DNA of 27,224 bases from Armatimonadaceae bacterium (lineage in GTDB: Bacteria; Armatimonadota; Armatimonadia; Armatimonadales; Armatimonadaceae): contig JAUJNC010000048.1 in the NCBI GenBank assembly GCA_030446525.1, forward strand, positions 1 through 27,224, read 5' to 3'. Shown here in pieces: positions 16,767 through 24,277 of this stretch; the stretch's first letter is position 1, and each line of letters opens with the position of its first letter. The translations under genes were made by a program, and so were the position numbers. The notes beneath the pieces are model-generated. The model ran no database searches and was not told the origin of the DNA. It saw nothing but the letters and a program-made list of their open reading frames with translations.

Positions 16767-17832
16767 CGAGAATTCCTTTCGTCTCGTTCGCGGCAAAGCG
16801 CTCTAGCTTGGCGTGAAAACCAGGGCGGCGCAGCACCTCGGTATTGACAACGTGATCGGGGACCTGTCCCCGCGCCGCCTTCAGCAGGCCCGCCGCCATG
16901 GCCCCGCCGGTCGCCAGCCAGGCATCGGCGGTAGAGGGCGCGAGATGGGGCGTGAGGATGACGTTTTCGAGCCGGGTCAGGGGATCGCCGGCCGGCAGCG
17001 GCTCGACCTCGAAGACATCCAGCCCGGCCCCGGCGATCCGGCGCTCGCGCAGGGCCGCCACCAGGGCGTCCTGGTCGACGAGTCCGCCGCGGGCGACGTT
17101 GATGAGGTAGGCGCCCGGCTTCATCAGGGCAAGCTGGGGCGCCCCGATCAGATGCCGTGTCGCCGGGCCGAGGCGCGCATGGAGGCTCACGAAGTCCGAT
17201 TCACGCAGCACCTCGTCCAGAGGGGCAAGCCGGACGCCCAGTTCCCGGGCCTGGGCCGGGTCGGCGTGGGGCGAGTAGGCGAGCACACGCATGGCGAAGG
17301 GGGCCACCAGGCGTGTCAGCTCACGGCCGCTGTGCCCCAGGCCGATGATGCCCAGGGTCCGCCCCTGGATCTCCGTGCCGATGACACCGCTCAGACGGTC
17401 CCAGCGCCCCGCACGCGCCACCCTTTCTTGCTCGGTCAGCCGCTTGGCCAGGGCCAGCATAAACAGCAGCGCCGACGAGGCGGTCGGATGCCGGAGCGCC
17501 TGTGGCGCGGTGAACAGGGCGACATCGTTCTCGGTACAGGCGGCCAGATCGATCTTGTCGTAGCCCGCCCCCCACCGGCCGATGACCACCAGGTTTTTCG
17601 CGCCGCCGGCGAACGTGCCGCGCTTCACCCAGGGCCCCAGCACCAGCAGGCCGTGGAGCGTGGCGATCTGCTCGGGCGTCACCTCGAGATCGGGGCCGGG
17701 GGCCTGCTGCCCCAGGGCGTGCCGCTCGATGAAGGGCGCCCCTTCCAGCGCGGCCAGCCCCAGGTCGCCCCGCTCGCTCCTGCCCCGGTGGTCGCAAAGG
17801 TCGCCGGTGAGCGCGAAACGAAACGTCTGCAT
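16759..17832 (-). CDS. D-isomer-specific 2-hydroxyacid dehydrogenase
   Basis: About 357 residues from ATG 17832 (AAAGG upstream). Longer frames to the right are non-homologous. The NAD-binding motif GRTLGIIGLGHSGREL is central. The catalytic triad is visible: Arg in INVARGGLVD, Glu in LDVFEVEPLP, His in ILTPHLAPST. The N-terminal half has PDLEVTPEQIATLHGLLVLG and VVIGRWGAGYDKID, typical of the substrate domain. The family interconverts 2-keto and D-2-hydroxy acids (phosphoglycerate, glyoxylate/hydroxypyruvate, gluconate-type acids). It lies between a Gfo/Idh/MocA gene (14-base gap) and the lectin-like gene (8-base overlap). In this cluster it would act on a sugar acid or its breakdown product; SerA activity cannot be excluded. 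Confidence 0.88.
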   Translation of the reverse strand: MQTFRFALTGDLCDHRGRSERGDLGLAALEGAPFIERHALGQQAPGPDLEVTPEQIATLHGLLVLGPWVKRGTFAGGAKNLVVIGRWGAGYDKIDLAACTENDVALFTAPQALRHPTASSALLFMLALAKRLTEQERVARAGRWDRLSGVIGTEIQGRTLGIIGLGHSGRELTRLVAPFAMRVLAYSPHADPAQARELGVRLAPLDEVLRESDFVSLHARLGPATRHLIGAPQLALMKPGAYLINVARGGLVDQDALVAALRERRIAGAGLDVFEVEPLPAGDPLTRLENVILTPHLAPSTADAWLATGGAMAAGLLKAARGQVPDHVVNTEVLRRPGFHAKLERFAANETKGILDA

Positions 17833-17846
17833 GGTGCGCACGCCTT

Positions 17847-18908
17847 TCACAAGTCCCCGCCCGGACGATAAAGCACGCCGCGCTCGGCGGACTCGTACGC
17901 CCCGAAGACCAGGTCCAACACCCGCAGGTTGCCCGCGCCGCTCGTCTCCGGGGGCCGATCTGCCCGCAGACATTCGACCCAGTGCCGCTGAATGTTCACC
18001 ACGCTGTCCTGTACGGCGTGCATCGGCGGGCTGGCCCAATCGTGGCGCGGGATCGGCAGTGTGCAAACCTCCATCGCGCCCGGACGGATAAGCTGCAGCT
18101 GGTAATCGTGGCCCAGGTGGATCACGCCGCCCGGCCCCTCGAGCGTGACCGTGGTCTGCGGAAAGATCTCGTGCTCGGTCGGCGTGGCGAAGCTGCAGTC
18201 CACCAGGCAGGTGGCGTCCTCGAACTCCAGCAGCATCGTGGCGACATCCTCGCCCCGGATCGCCGGGTTTACCCGCCGCGTTTGGCAGAACAGCGAGCGC
18301 GGCTCGCCCAGGAAGAAGCGCGCCAGATCCAAAAGATGCACCCCCAGCTCGAGCACGATGAAGCGCTCGGTTTCGCGCAGCCACGGCTGATCCTCATACG
18401 GGCTGTAGGCGGTGCGCCAGCTGATGCGGCCGAAGAAGGGCCGGCCGATGCTGCCCGCGTCCAGCAGCCGGCGCACCTGGCGCATGGGCGCCTGCCAGCG
18501 GAAGTTCTCGTGCACCATGAAGGGCACGCCAGCCTGCCGGCAGGCCTCGACCATCGCGCGGCCGTCGTCCCGGGACCAGGCCATCGGCGTCTGGCAGATG
18601 ACGCCGACCCCGCGGCGCGCCGCCAGCTCAACCAGCGGCCGGTGGCTGGGCGGGTTGGTGACGATGTCGACGAAGTCCAGGCCTTCGGCGGCCAGCATCT
18701 CTTCCGCCTCACCATACCAGCGCGCCGCGCCGAAGGCACGCGCGGCTTCCTCGGCGCGTGCCGGGTCCCGGTCACACACCGCCGCCAGCTCCACGTCCGC
18801 GATTTCGCGCCACGCGTGCAGATGGTTGCGGGCGAACCAGCCGCATCCGATGACGCCAAGGCGCAATGGGGTCGTCTCCGAAGAGGCGGTGGCCTGCTTT
18901 GCTTGCAT
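17847..18908 (-). CDS. Gfo/Idh/MocA family oxidoreductase with altered catalytic motif (second copy)
   Basis: A 353-residue protein. The Rossmann loop LGVIGCGWFARNH is at residues 17-29, AAVCDRD at 42-48, and DIVTNPPSHRPLVELAARRG follows. Where the family has E-K-P with the catalytic lysine, this protein has CQTPMAW: Thr107 (codon ACG at 18590-18588) replaces lysine (AAG would differ by one base). The next block VPFMVHENFRWQAPMRQVRRLLDAGSIGRP and the C-terminal half (VLELGVHLLDLARFFLGEP) are well conserved, so the protein is otherwise normal. It may be a catalytically altered member, or the base may be an error. GAGGACG precedes ATG 18908. It is the first metabolic enzyme of the operon series, followed at 14 bases by the hydroxyacid dehydrogenase. 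Confidence 0.87.
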   Translation of the reverse strand: MQAKQATASSETTPLRLGVIGCGWFARNHLHAWREIADVELAAVCDRDPARAEEAARAFGAARWYGEAEEMLAAEGLDFVDIVTNPPSHRPLVELAARRGVGVICQTPMAWSRDDGRAMVEACRQAGVPFMVHENFRWQAPMRQVRRLLDAGSIGRPFFGRISWRTAYSPYEDQPWLRETERFIVLELGVHLLDLARFFLGEPRSLFCQTRRVNPAIRGEDVATMLLEFEDATCLVDCSFATPTEHEIFPQTTVTLEGPGGVIHLGHDYQLQLIRPGAMEVCTLPIPRHDWASPPMHAVQDSVVNIQRHWVECLRADRPPETSGAGNLRVLDLVFGAYESAERGVLYRPGGDL

Positions 18909-18929
18909 CCTGTGTTCGTCCTCGTTCGC

Positions 18930-19148
18930 CTACGCGGGCGGTTTCCTGGCTTCGCTCAGAAGCACTCCGCCGAAGACGGCGAGCAGGGCGGCAAAGAAGA
19001 CCGGTTCCGCGACGCCGGCGAGATTGGGGCTCGCAGCGATCACCCACCGTGTCGCGATGATCACCAGGACGACGCCCAGCGCGATCTTCCAGGAGTCGCC
19101 GATGAGAAAGTCATACCAGAAGCGAAAAAAGCCCGTGATGTATTTCAT
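18930..19148 (-). CDS. Small two-helix membrane protein
   Basis: A 72-residue protein from ATG 19148 with a strong ribosome binding site (AAGGAGGAGG). Two hydrophobic segments, WKIALGVVLVIIATRWVIA (about 20-38) and AEPVFFAALLAVFGGVLLS (about 47-65), predict a hairpin in the inner membrane, after an aromatic N-terminus (FFRFWYDFLIG). It overlaps the upstream polytopic membrane protein gene by 4 bases (ATGA), so the two are probably made together and may interact. I do not recognise a named family. Confidence 0.75.
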   Translation of the reverse strand: MKYITGFFRFWYDFLIGDSWKIALGVVLVIIATRWVIAASPNLAGVAEPVFFAALLAVFGGVLLSEARKPPA

Positions 19149-19894
19149 GCCGCCTCCTCCTTCAGAACGGGAACGCTCCGGCGGCGCAGCGTCTGGATCA
19201 GGCCACCGCAGAACAGCATGTAGACCGCCAGGATCACCAGGATCATCCAGTCGCCCAGCCGCCAGTGGATGCCGACGCCCTCGCCCGCCCAGTAGGTGCC
19301 GAAGGTGACCAGGGCGAGGCCGACGCAGAACTTCATCAGGTTCTCCGGCACGCGCGAGAGCGGCTTGTGCAAGAACAGACCGGCTACGAGCACGATCACG
19401 GCGGAGGCCGCCGCCCCCGCGGCCGCCAGGGCCACGTTCTGTGCCCTGAGGCCGAAGCTGATGACGATGAAGACGACCTCCAGGCCCTCGAGGAACGTGC
19501 CCTTGAAGGCGACCATGAAGCCGAACCAGTCGATCGCGCCACCTCTCTTCTCCGCCGCGCTCAACTCTTTGACTTCGGTGGCGAAGATGGCCTCTTCATC
19601 GTGCAGGGCTTTGAGGCCCGCATAGCGCAGCACGGCTTTCCGGAGCCATTGCAGTCCGAAAATCAGCAGCAGCACGCCGATCACGAGGTGCAGCGCCACC
19701 GTGTTGACGTGCTCGGCCAGGGTGAAGCCGAAGATCACCGTGATCGCCGTCAGGGCCAGCAGGGCGAGTGCGACCCCCAGCAGGGCGGATCTCCAGCCGC
19801 GGGTGAGGCCGACGGCCAGCACGATGGTCAGGGTCTCGACGAACTCCACGGCCGAAGCCAGCATGGTCGTCAGCACAAGAAAAAAGCCGCTCAA
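19145..19894 (-). CDS. Polytopic membrane protein with internal repeat (COG4280-like, possible transporter)
   Basis: A 249-residue protein starting at a TTG (19894) with AAGGAG 6 bases upstream. About seven membrane segments can be seen. The protein is built of two similar halves: MLASAVEFVETLTIVLAVGL in the first half corresponds to FLEGLEVVFIVISFGL (near 135-150) in the second, each with an E-x-x-E helix, and LHLVIGVLLLIFGLQWLRKA corresponds to MKFCVGLALVTFGTYWAGE. This 3+3 pseudo-repeat with membrane-embedded acidic residues recalls cation transporters such as TMEM165/UPF0016 and FTR1, though neither signature is met exactly. I suspect the uncharacterised COG4280 group. No clear link to sugar catabolism; metal or proton transport is a guess. 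Confidence 0.7.
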   Translation of the reverse strand: MSGFFLVLTTMLASAVEFVETLTIVLAVGLTRGWRSALLGVALALLALTAITVIFGFTLAEHVNTVALHLVIGVLLLIFGLQWLRKAVLRYAGLKALHDEEAIFATEVKELSAAEKRGGAIDWFGFMVAFKGTFLEGLEVVFIVISFGLRAQNVALAAAGAAASAVIVLVAGLFLHKPLSRVPENLMKFCVGLALVTFGTYWAGEGVGIHWRLGDWMILVILAVYMLFCGGLIQTLRRRSVPVLKEEAA

Positions 19895-19965
19895 GATCCG
19901 CTCCTTACTCCCCCCATAAGGTGGGGCTTTCCTGTTTGGTCAGGTGCGCCTTGTTCTTCACGGAA

Positions 19966-19990
19966 GCAGGGGCGGGTCCGGCGCCCCTGC
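19966..19990 (-). terminator. Strong GC hairpin after the prepilin-like gene
   Basis: Perfect 9-base arms (19966-19974 and 19982-19990, GCAGGGGCG/CGCCCCTGC) with a 7-base loop, 25 bases beyond the stop at 20015. No T tract follows on the minus strand, so it may end transcription poorly or act by processing. It separates the prepilin gene from the membrane-protein operon. Confidence 0.45.
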
Positions 19991-20014
19991 GGCCTGCGGT
20001 GCGGAAGTGACCTG

Positions 20015-20811
20015 TTAGTAGATGTTCCACAGCACGTACTCGGTGTTGTGGTAACTCGTAAACTGTGGCGCCACGCTCAGCGCCTGGCCGTCTTCCATGG
20101 GCGGGGTGCCCTGACCCTTCTCGAACGCCGTGTCCGGGCTGAGGGACTTGGAGTGGCCGTCCAGAAACACGAAGCTGCACCGGCCCTCGAGCGGCATGAC
20201 CTGCGACGAGCCGCCGTCACTCGCCGTGATCGGGAAGCTCTTGGTCATGTGGTGCCGGAACTGGGCATGGTTGCCGATGGTCGCTCTGGTGAAGCTCGTG
20301 ACGGCCCTGACCACCTCGCGCGGGTCTTGGGCGTAGATAATCCAGCCACCGAAGCCGTCGACACCGGCGTCGCCGGCGATGATGGTGGCGGCGGGCTTGG
20401 CGATCTGGGCCAGGCTGTAGCCCGAACCCCCGCCGGCCCAGCCGATACTGTAGTTCCAGCCGAACCCGGCTCTGGTTGAACCCGTGGAGGTCGAAACCTT
20501 GTTGTTGGGCAGGTGAAGACTTCGTAGTTCTTGACGTAAGGCTGGAGCTTCTGAAACCAGCGATCGCCGGCGAGATTTTCACCCAGCGTGGGGAGTACCT
20601 CGTCGTAGTCCTGGGCGTACTGCATGATGCCCAAGCCGATCTGCTTGGTATTGGACAGGCAGGCCACCATCCGCGCCTTCTCGCGGGCCTGGGCGAAGAC
20701 GGGGAACAGGATGGCGGCGAGGATCGCTATTATCGCGATCACGACGAGCAGTTCGATCAGGGTGAAGGCACGCTGCGGCATGCTCCGACATATCGCTGTG
20801 TTCTTTTCCAT
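20015..20811 (-). pseudogene. Type IV prepilin-like (DUF1559/H-X9-DG) protein, one frameshift
   Basis: About 265 residues with the frame restored, from ATG 20811 (GGAGG upstream). The N-terminus is a prepilin leader (MPQRA before [19 protein letters not shown]) that prepilin peptidase would cut before Phe. The next block [20 protein letters not shown], with [18 protein letters not shown], is characteristic of Armatimonadota. One missing C near 20507-20509 (in TGCCCAACAAC) shifts the frame. Restored, it continues [20 protein letters not shown] and ends with SFVFLDGHSKSL (the DG of the H-X9-DG signature) and EYVLWNIY. These proteins are secreted pseudopilin-type proteins of unknown function, often many per genome. 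A relic of a relative lies at 4059-4195. The frameshift is probably a sequence error. Confidence 0.85.
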
Positions 20812-20879
20812 TGAACAACCTCCGGGTTAAAGGTGAGCAGGGCCTCTGTGCCTGCTCATGACAAACGTGCATAGCGCCA

Positions 20880-21914
20880 TCAGGCTGAGCCTGGCGGGGC
20901 GACGGAACCGCGAACAATAAGCTCTGTCGGCAGCACCTCCTTGCGGCCCCCGGCGATCTGGCCGGAGATGTGAGCCAGTAACAGCTCGGCGGAACGCTCA
21001 CCCAGACGCCGCATCGGCTGGCGAACGGTCGTGAGCGCGGGGCGGCTCGTCGCCGCCGCCGGGATGTCATCGAAGCCGGTCACGGAAACATCCCCGGGAA
21101 CCCGGATGCCGAGCTCCTCCAGGGCGCGCAGGACGCCCAGGGCGATCTGGTCGCTGCCACAGAAGAGGGCGCTCGGACGCTGCCTCTTGGGGAGGCGCAT
21201 CAGCGCCTGCGCGCGCTCGTAGCCGGATTCTTCCAGGTACGTGCCCGGCACAACCAGAGACGCGTCATAGCCGATCCCGAGCGCCTCCAACGCCCGCCGG
21301 TAGCCCTCGCGGCGGTCGGCAACATTGCCTTCGGAAGGGAACCCGCTGAGCAGCGCGATACGGCGGTGCCCCCGCTCCAGCAGGTAGGCGGTCAGGTCCC
21401 GGGCTGCTGCCACATTATCCACGCCCACGGTAGTGACGCGCGGGTCGCTGCTATGCTCGTTAACGAGGACGAACGGGATCCCCGCCTCCAGCAGGGCCGG
21501 GATGCTGTCGCCGTTGACCGAGGGGGAGATCAAGAGAAGGCCGTCGCAACGCCCGTCATAGAAGACCGGCAAGTGGTGCTCCGCCTCGCACCAGAGATGG
21601 CCGGTGAAGAGCATCGTGTCCTGACGCTCGCGCATCGCGATCCCGAGGATGCCGTCCAGGACGGCGGCGAAGTAAGGACTTGTCGCTACAAAGGAATTCT
21701 CCTTGGCGACGACGATCCCCAGGGTGTTCATGCGCTTGCCGGCCAGACCGCGGGCGACGGCGCTCGGATGGTAGCCCATTTCGGCGGCCGCCTTCTGGAT
21801 CCTTTCCCGAGTTGCCCGCGCAATCTGGGCCCCTTGGTTGTTACTTAGTACCTTAGAGACCGTGCCGCGCGACACACCGGCGCGCTCCGCCACTTCACGT
21901 ATGGATACTGGCAC
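20880..21914 (-). CDS. LacI-family transcriptional regulator
   Basis: A 344-residue DNA-binding regulator from a GTG start (21914). The helix-turn-helix is at residues 4-23 (IREVAERAGVSRGTVSKVLS), followed by the hinge helix HPSAVARGLAGKR and the periplasmic-binding-protein-like sensor domain (TLGIVVAKENSF, DGLLLISPS, IPFVLVNEHSS, VGVDNVAAARDLTAYLLERG, ALFCGSDQIALGVLRALEELG, VTGFDDIPAA). Full length. It responds to a sugar or sugar acid, as its family does. A consensus promoter and two tandem operator-like palindromes sit just upstream, so it probably represses itself. The downstream polysaccharide genes are its likely targets; a related half-site precedes the alginate-lyase-like gene. The gap to the prepilin gene is 68 bases. 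Confidence 0.93.
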   Translation of the reverse strand: MPVSIREVAERAGVSRGTVSKVLSNNQGAQIARATRERIQKAAAEMGYHPSAVARGLAGKRMNTLGIVVAKENSFVATSPYFAAVLDGILGIAMRERQDTMLFTGHLWCEAEHHLPVFYDGRCDGLLLISPSVNGDSIPALLEAGIPFVLVNEHSSDPRVTTVGVDNVAAARDLTAYLLERGHRRIALLSGFPSEGNVADRREGYRRALEALGIGYDASLVVPGTYLEESGYERAQALMRLPKRQRPSALFCGSDQIALGVLRALEELGIRVPGDVSVTGFDDIPAAATSRPALTTVRQPMRRLGERSAELLLAHISGQIAGGRKEVLPTELIVRGSVAPPGSA

Positions 21915-21942
21915 CCGTTTCTTCTTTCCACAGGACGTTCCG

Positions 21943-21954
21943 GAAACCGATTTC
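21943..21954. promoter_or_regulatory. LacI-type operator, promoter-distal copy
   Basis: GAAACCGATTTC, a palindrome with one mismatch, of the LacI-family type with a central CpG. It is centred 13 bases from the second copy and lies between the transcription start and the GTG at 21914. Confidence 0.7.
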
Positions 21955-21955
21955 A

Positions 21956-21967
21956 GAAACCGGTTTC
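21956..21967. promoter_or_regulatory. LacI-type operator, copy over the transcription start
   Basis: GAAACCGGTTTC, a perfect 12-base palindrome. It begins about 5 bases after the -10 box of the lacI promoter and so covers the expected start site, consistent with autorepression. Confidence 0.8.
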
Positions 21968-21971
21968 CGAA

Positions 21972-22000
21972 ATTCTACCACAGGGAGATGCCGGTGTCAA
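21972..22000 (-). promoter_or_regulatory. Consensus sigma70 promoter of the lacI-family gene
   Basis: On the minus strand TTGACA (22000-21995), a 17-base spacer, then TAGAAT (21977-21972). The -35 box is perfect and the -10 matches 5 of 6. The spacing is optimal, and the operators follow immediately. Confidence 0.85.
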
Positions 22001-22010
22001 GCATTCCGAG

Positions 22011-22038
22011 AAAAAAGTGGGGCCTCCTGCCCGGGGCC
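22011..22038 (-). terminator. Terminator-like hairpin and T tract after the esterase fusion gene
   Basis: On the minus strand a short GC hairpin (arms GGGC/GCCC, with alternative GGCC pairing) is followed by ACTTTTTT (six T at 22016-22011). It lies 25 bases after the stop at 22063 and just before the lacI promoter. The stem is short, so efficiency is uncertain. Confidence 0.5.
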
Positions 22039-22062
22039 GAAAGATGTTGTCGTACCTGTTGG

Positions 22063-24144
22063 TCAGCGGCGCCGGACCGTGATGCTGACCGGGCTTGACA
22101 CCGTGGCGGCACTCTGGTTGTCGCTCGCTTTCGCCGTCAGGGTGTAGCTGCCGGCGGGCACGTTGTTCCATCGGAAGCGATACGGACTGCTGGTGTCCGT
22201 GCCCAGCAGCCGCGTGCCCGCGTAGAACTCCACCTTGTGGATGGCGCCGTCACAATCCGGCGCGCTCGTGCTGATCGTGATGCGCGCCGGGGCCGTGAAG
22301 GAGGCGCCGTTCGCCGGGCTGGTGATGGTCACCGTCGGCGGCGTGTTGCACGGGGTGGCGTCGAGGATGTCGCGGATCATCTGCTGCATCTGTTCCACCA
22401 AGCCGTACACGTTGCGCCTGATTCTGGACCAGGAACACCCCGACCAGCTTGCGCTGGTTGTCGATCCAGGGGAGAACCCGAACGCCCCCTGGCTGCTCAC
22501 CTGGATCGCGTCGCCCTGCGCGTCCACGAGGTCCCGCCACACGCCGATGCCGTAGCGCACGTCCCCGTTGCCGAAGTACGTGTGCGGCGAGGACGATGGG
22601 CGCCCCGAAGGTCTGATCGCGCTGCATCTCCACCGCCGCCGCCGACAAAACGCGCCGGCCGTTGAAGACGCCGCCGTTCAGGACCATCTGCAGGAAGTTA
22701 CCGTAGTCGCGCAGGCTGGATCGCGCGCCGCCGGGGACCCGCGGGTTGGGCAGGGGAAGCTCGTGCTGGTCAGGTTGAGGGTCGCGATCCGCTCGGCGAA
22801 CAGGGTGGCCCACGACCGCCCGCTCGCGACCTCCGCCACCCGACCGGCGACCTGCATCGACGCGCCGCCATACACGAACTGGGTCCCCGGAGGGGTGAAG
22901 GCTCGTCTGGGCGATCTGGTTGGCGCTCTGGGCCAGCGTAAGGAACGGGTTGTCGAGGCTGGGATGGTCCCCGGGCAGGCCGGACGTGTGGGAAAACATC
23001 TGCCGGACGGTCATCGTGCCCTTGAGGCCGGTGAAGCTGGGCAGGTACCGCGAAACCGGATCGTCCAGGCACAGGATGCCGTCGTCCACCAGCGACATGA
23101 TGACCGCCCCCGACAGCCATTTGGTGGCGGACGCGATCGGCACTTGGGTGTCCAGGGTGTAACCGCCGAACGCCCGCTGATAGATGACGCGCCCGTCCTT
23201 GATCAGGAGCAGCGAGGCGCCCTGGAGCGGGACGCTGTTCACGGCGTCCTGGATCAGGTCGGTCACCGGCGTGAAGTCGTAGTCGTATCGGCGGCGTTGC
23301 TGAGAGAAGAACTCGTCCCAGATCTTGATGCTGTATTCCGGACGGTAAGCGTGACTTTGGCGTGCGACCTCGGTAAAGCGGACTTCGGCGTCGCCGCCGG
23401 TATAAATCTCCGTAGTGTACGTGTACCTGCCATCGCTATCCACCACAACCTGCGGGGCGGGATTCGCCCGGTTATGCGATCCAGAACTGCTTTTGCCGCT
23501 GGTCCTGGACCGGCCGGGGCTGCAAGCCCGTGGTGAAGTTCTCGTTCTGGCCGCGCCAGGTCCAGACGGGGAGGGGCGCGTTCGGTGTCAAGAGCGATTC
23601 GGGCAGGTTGAAGGTGGTGATCCAGGCCCCGGACACCGGCGCGATGGCGGCCAGCACGTTGGCGTGCACGCTCGCGAAGGTGTTGGTCATCGAGGCGCCG
23701 TTGCCGTGCCCGCTCATGTAGACGCGATCCGCGTCGATGCAGTAATCCGTTTTAAGCCGGTCGATGAGCGCGAGCAGGAACCCCACGTCGTCGGGGACGG
23801 GTCCTGAAAATAGGTGTTCCAGGCTCCAGCCGCGGGACTGAGGAACGGGCGTGCCCCCGTTGGGATAAACCACGATAAAGCCCTCCGCGTCCGATTTCGG
23901 GGTCCATCCCGAGTTCGGTTCGACGGCAGCGCCGGTGCCACCGCTGCCGTGCAGGTTTGATCACCAGCGGCACCGCCCGGGAGCCGTCGTAGGAGGGCGG
24001 CACGTGCTCATACCAGGTGCGGGTGGCGCCGCCGTAGGGCATGGTCTTCTGGACCAGCCTGCGCCATCGCCGCCGGTTGGGCCAGCAGGCACAAAGTCCG
24101 ATCAGGAGGCCCGGCGTCCACCGGGCGGTTCGTTGACGATTCAT
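22063..24144 (-). pseudogene. Three-part fusion: PHB-depolymerase-like esterase, beta-lactamase-family serine hydrolase, Big_7-type Ig domain; many frameshifts
   Basis: With frames joined, one secreted protein of about 690 residues from ATG 24144 (AAGGAAGG upstream). Part one: signal peptide (partly in another frame), VPPSYDGSRAVPLVI, oxyanion-hole motif LHGSGGTG, VVYPNGGTPVPQ, DADRVYMSGHGNGASMTN, APVSGAW, and a closing QSHAYRPEYSIKIWDEFF. The nucleophile position of G-x-S-x-G is Gly (codon 23705-23703, GGC). Part two: class-C-like serine hydrolase with LLLIKDGRVIYQRAFGGY, the SxxK motif SATK, HTSGLPG, and YGIGVWRDL near its end. Part three: ITSPANGASFTAP, HKVEFYAGTRLLGTDTSSPY and GSYTLTAKASDNQ, an Ig-like domain. 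A one-base deletion near 23476 breaks the esterase/hydrolase junction. At least ten indels are needed in total, several in compensating pairs. Probably a live gene with sequence errors. Confidence 0.7.
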
Positions 24145-24165
24145 GGTTCCTTCCTTATCCGTGCA

Positions 24166-24183
24166 TTGCCTTTGCCAAGGCAA
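24166..24183. repeat. Intergenic inverted repeat before the fusion gene
   Basis: Perfect 7-base arms TTGCCTT (24166-24172) and AAGGCAA (24177-24183) around TGCC, 22-39 bases upstream of ATG 24144. It could be an operator or an RNA hairpin; no T tract follows on the minus strand. Confidence 0.45.
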
Positions 24184-24277
24184 AAATGTTTGCCCGCGTC
24201 CGACTTAACGGATGTCGGTTGCGCAAACAGGCTTTCCGATGTTTCGGCTGCCGGTCTCCAGGTGGCTGACGGCGAAG

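Noticed and set aside
16759..18384. Long 541-codon reading of the hydroxyacid dehydrogenase
   Set aside because: The extra N-terminal part is the shifted frame of the upstream Gfo/Idh/MocA gene; the true start is ATG 17832 with a ribosome binding site.
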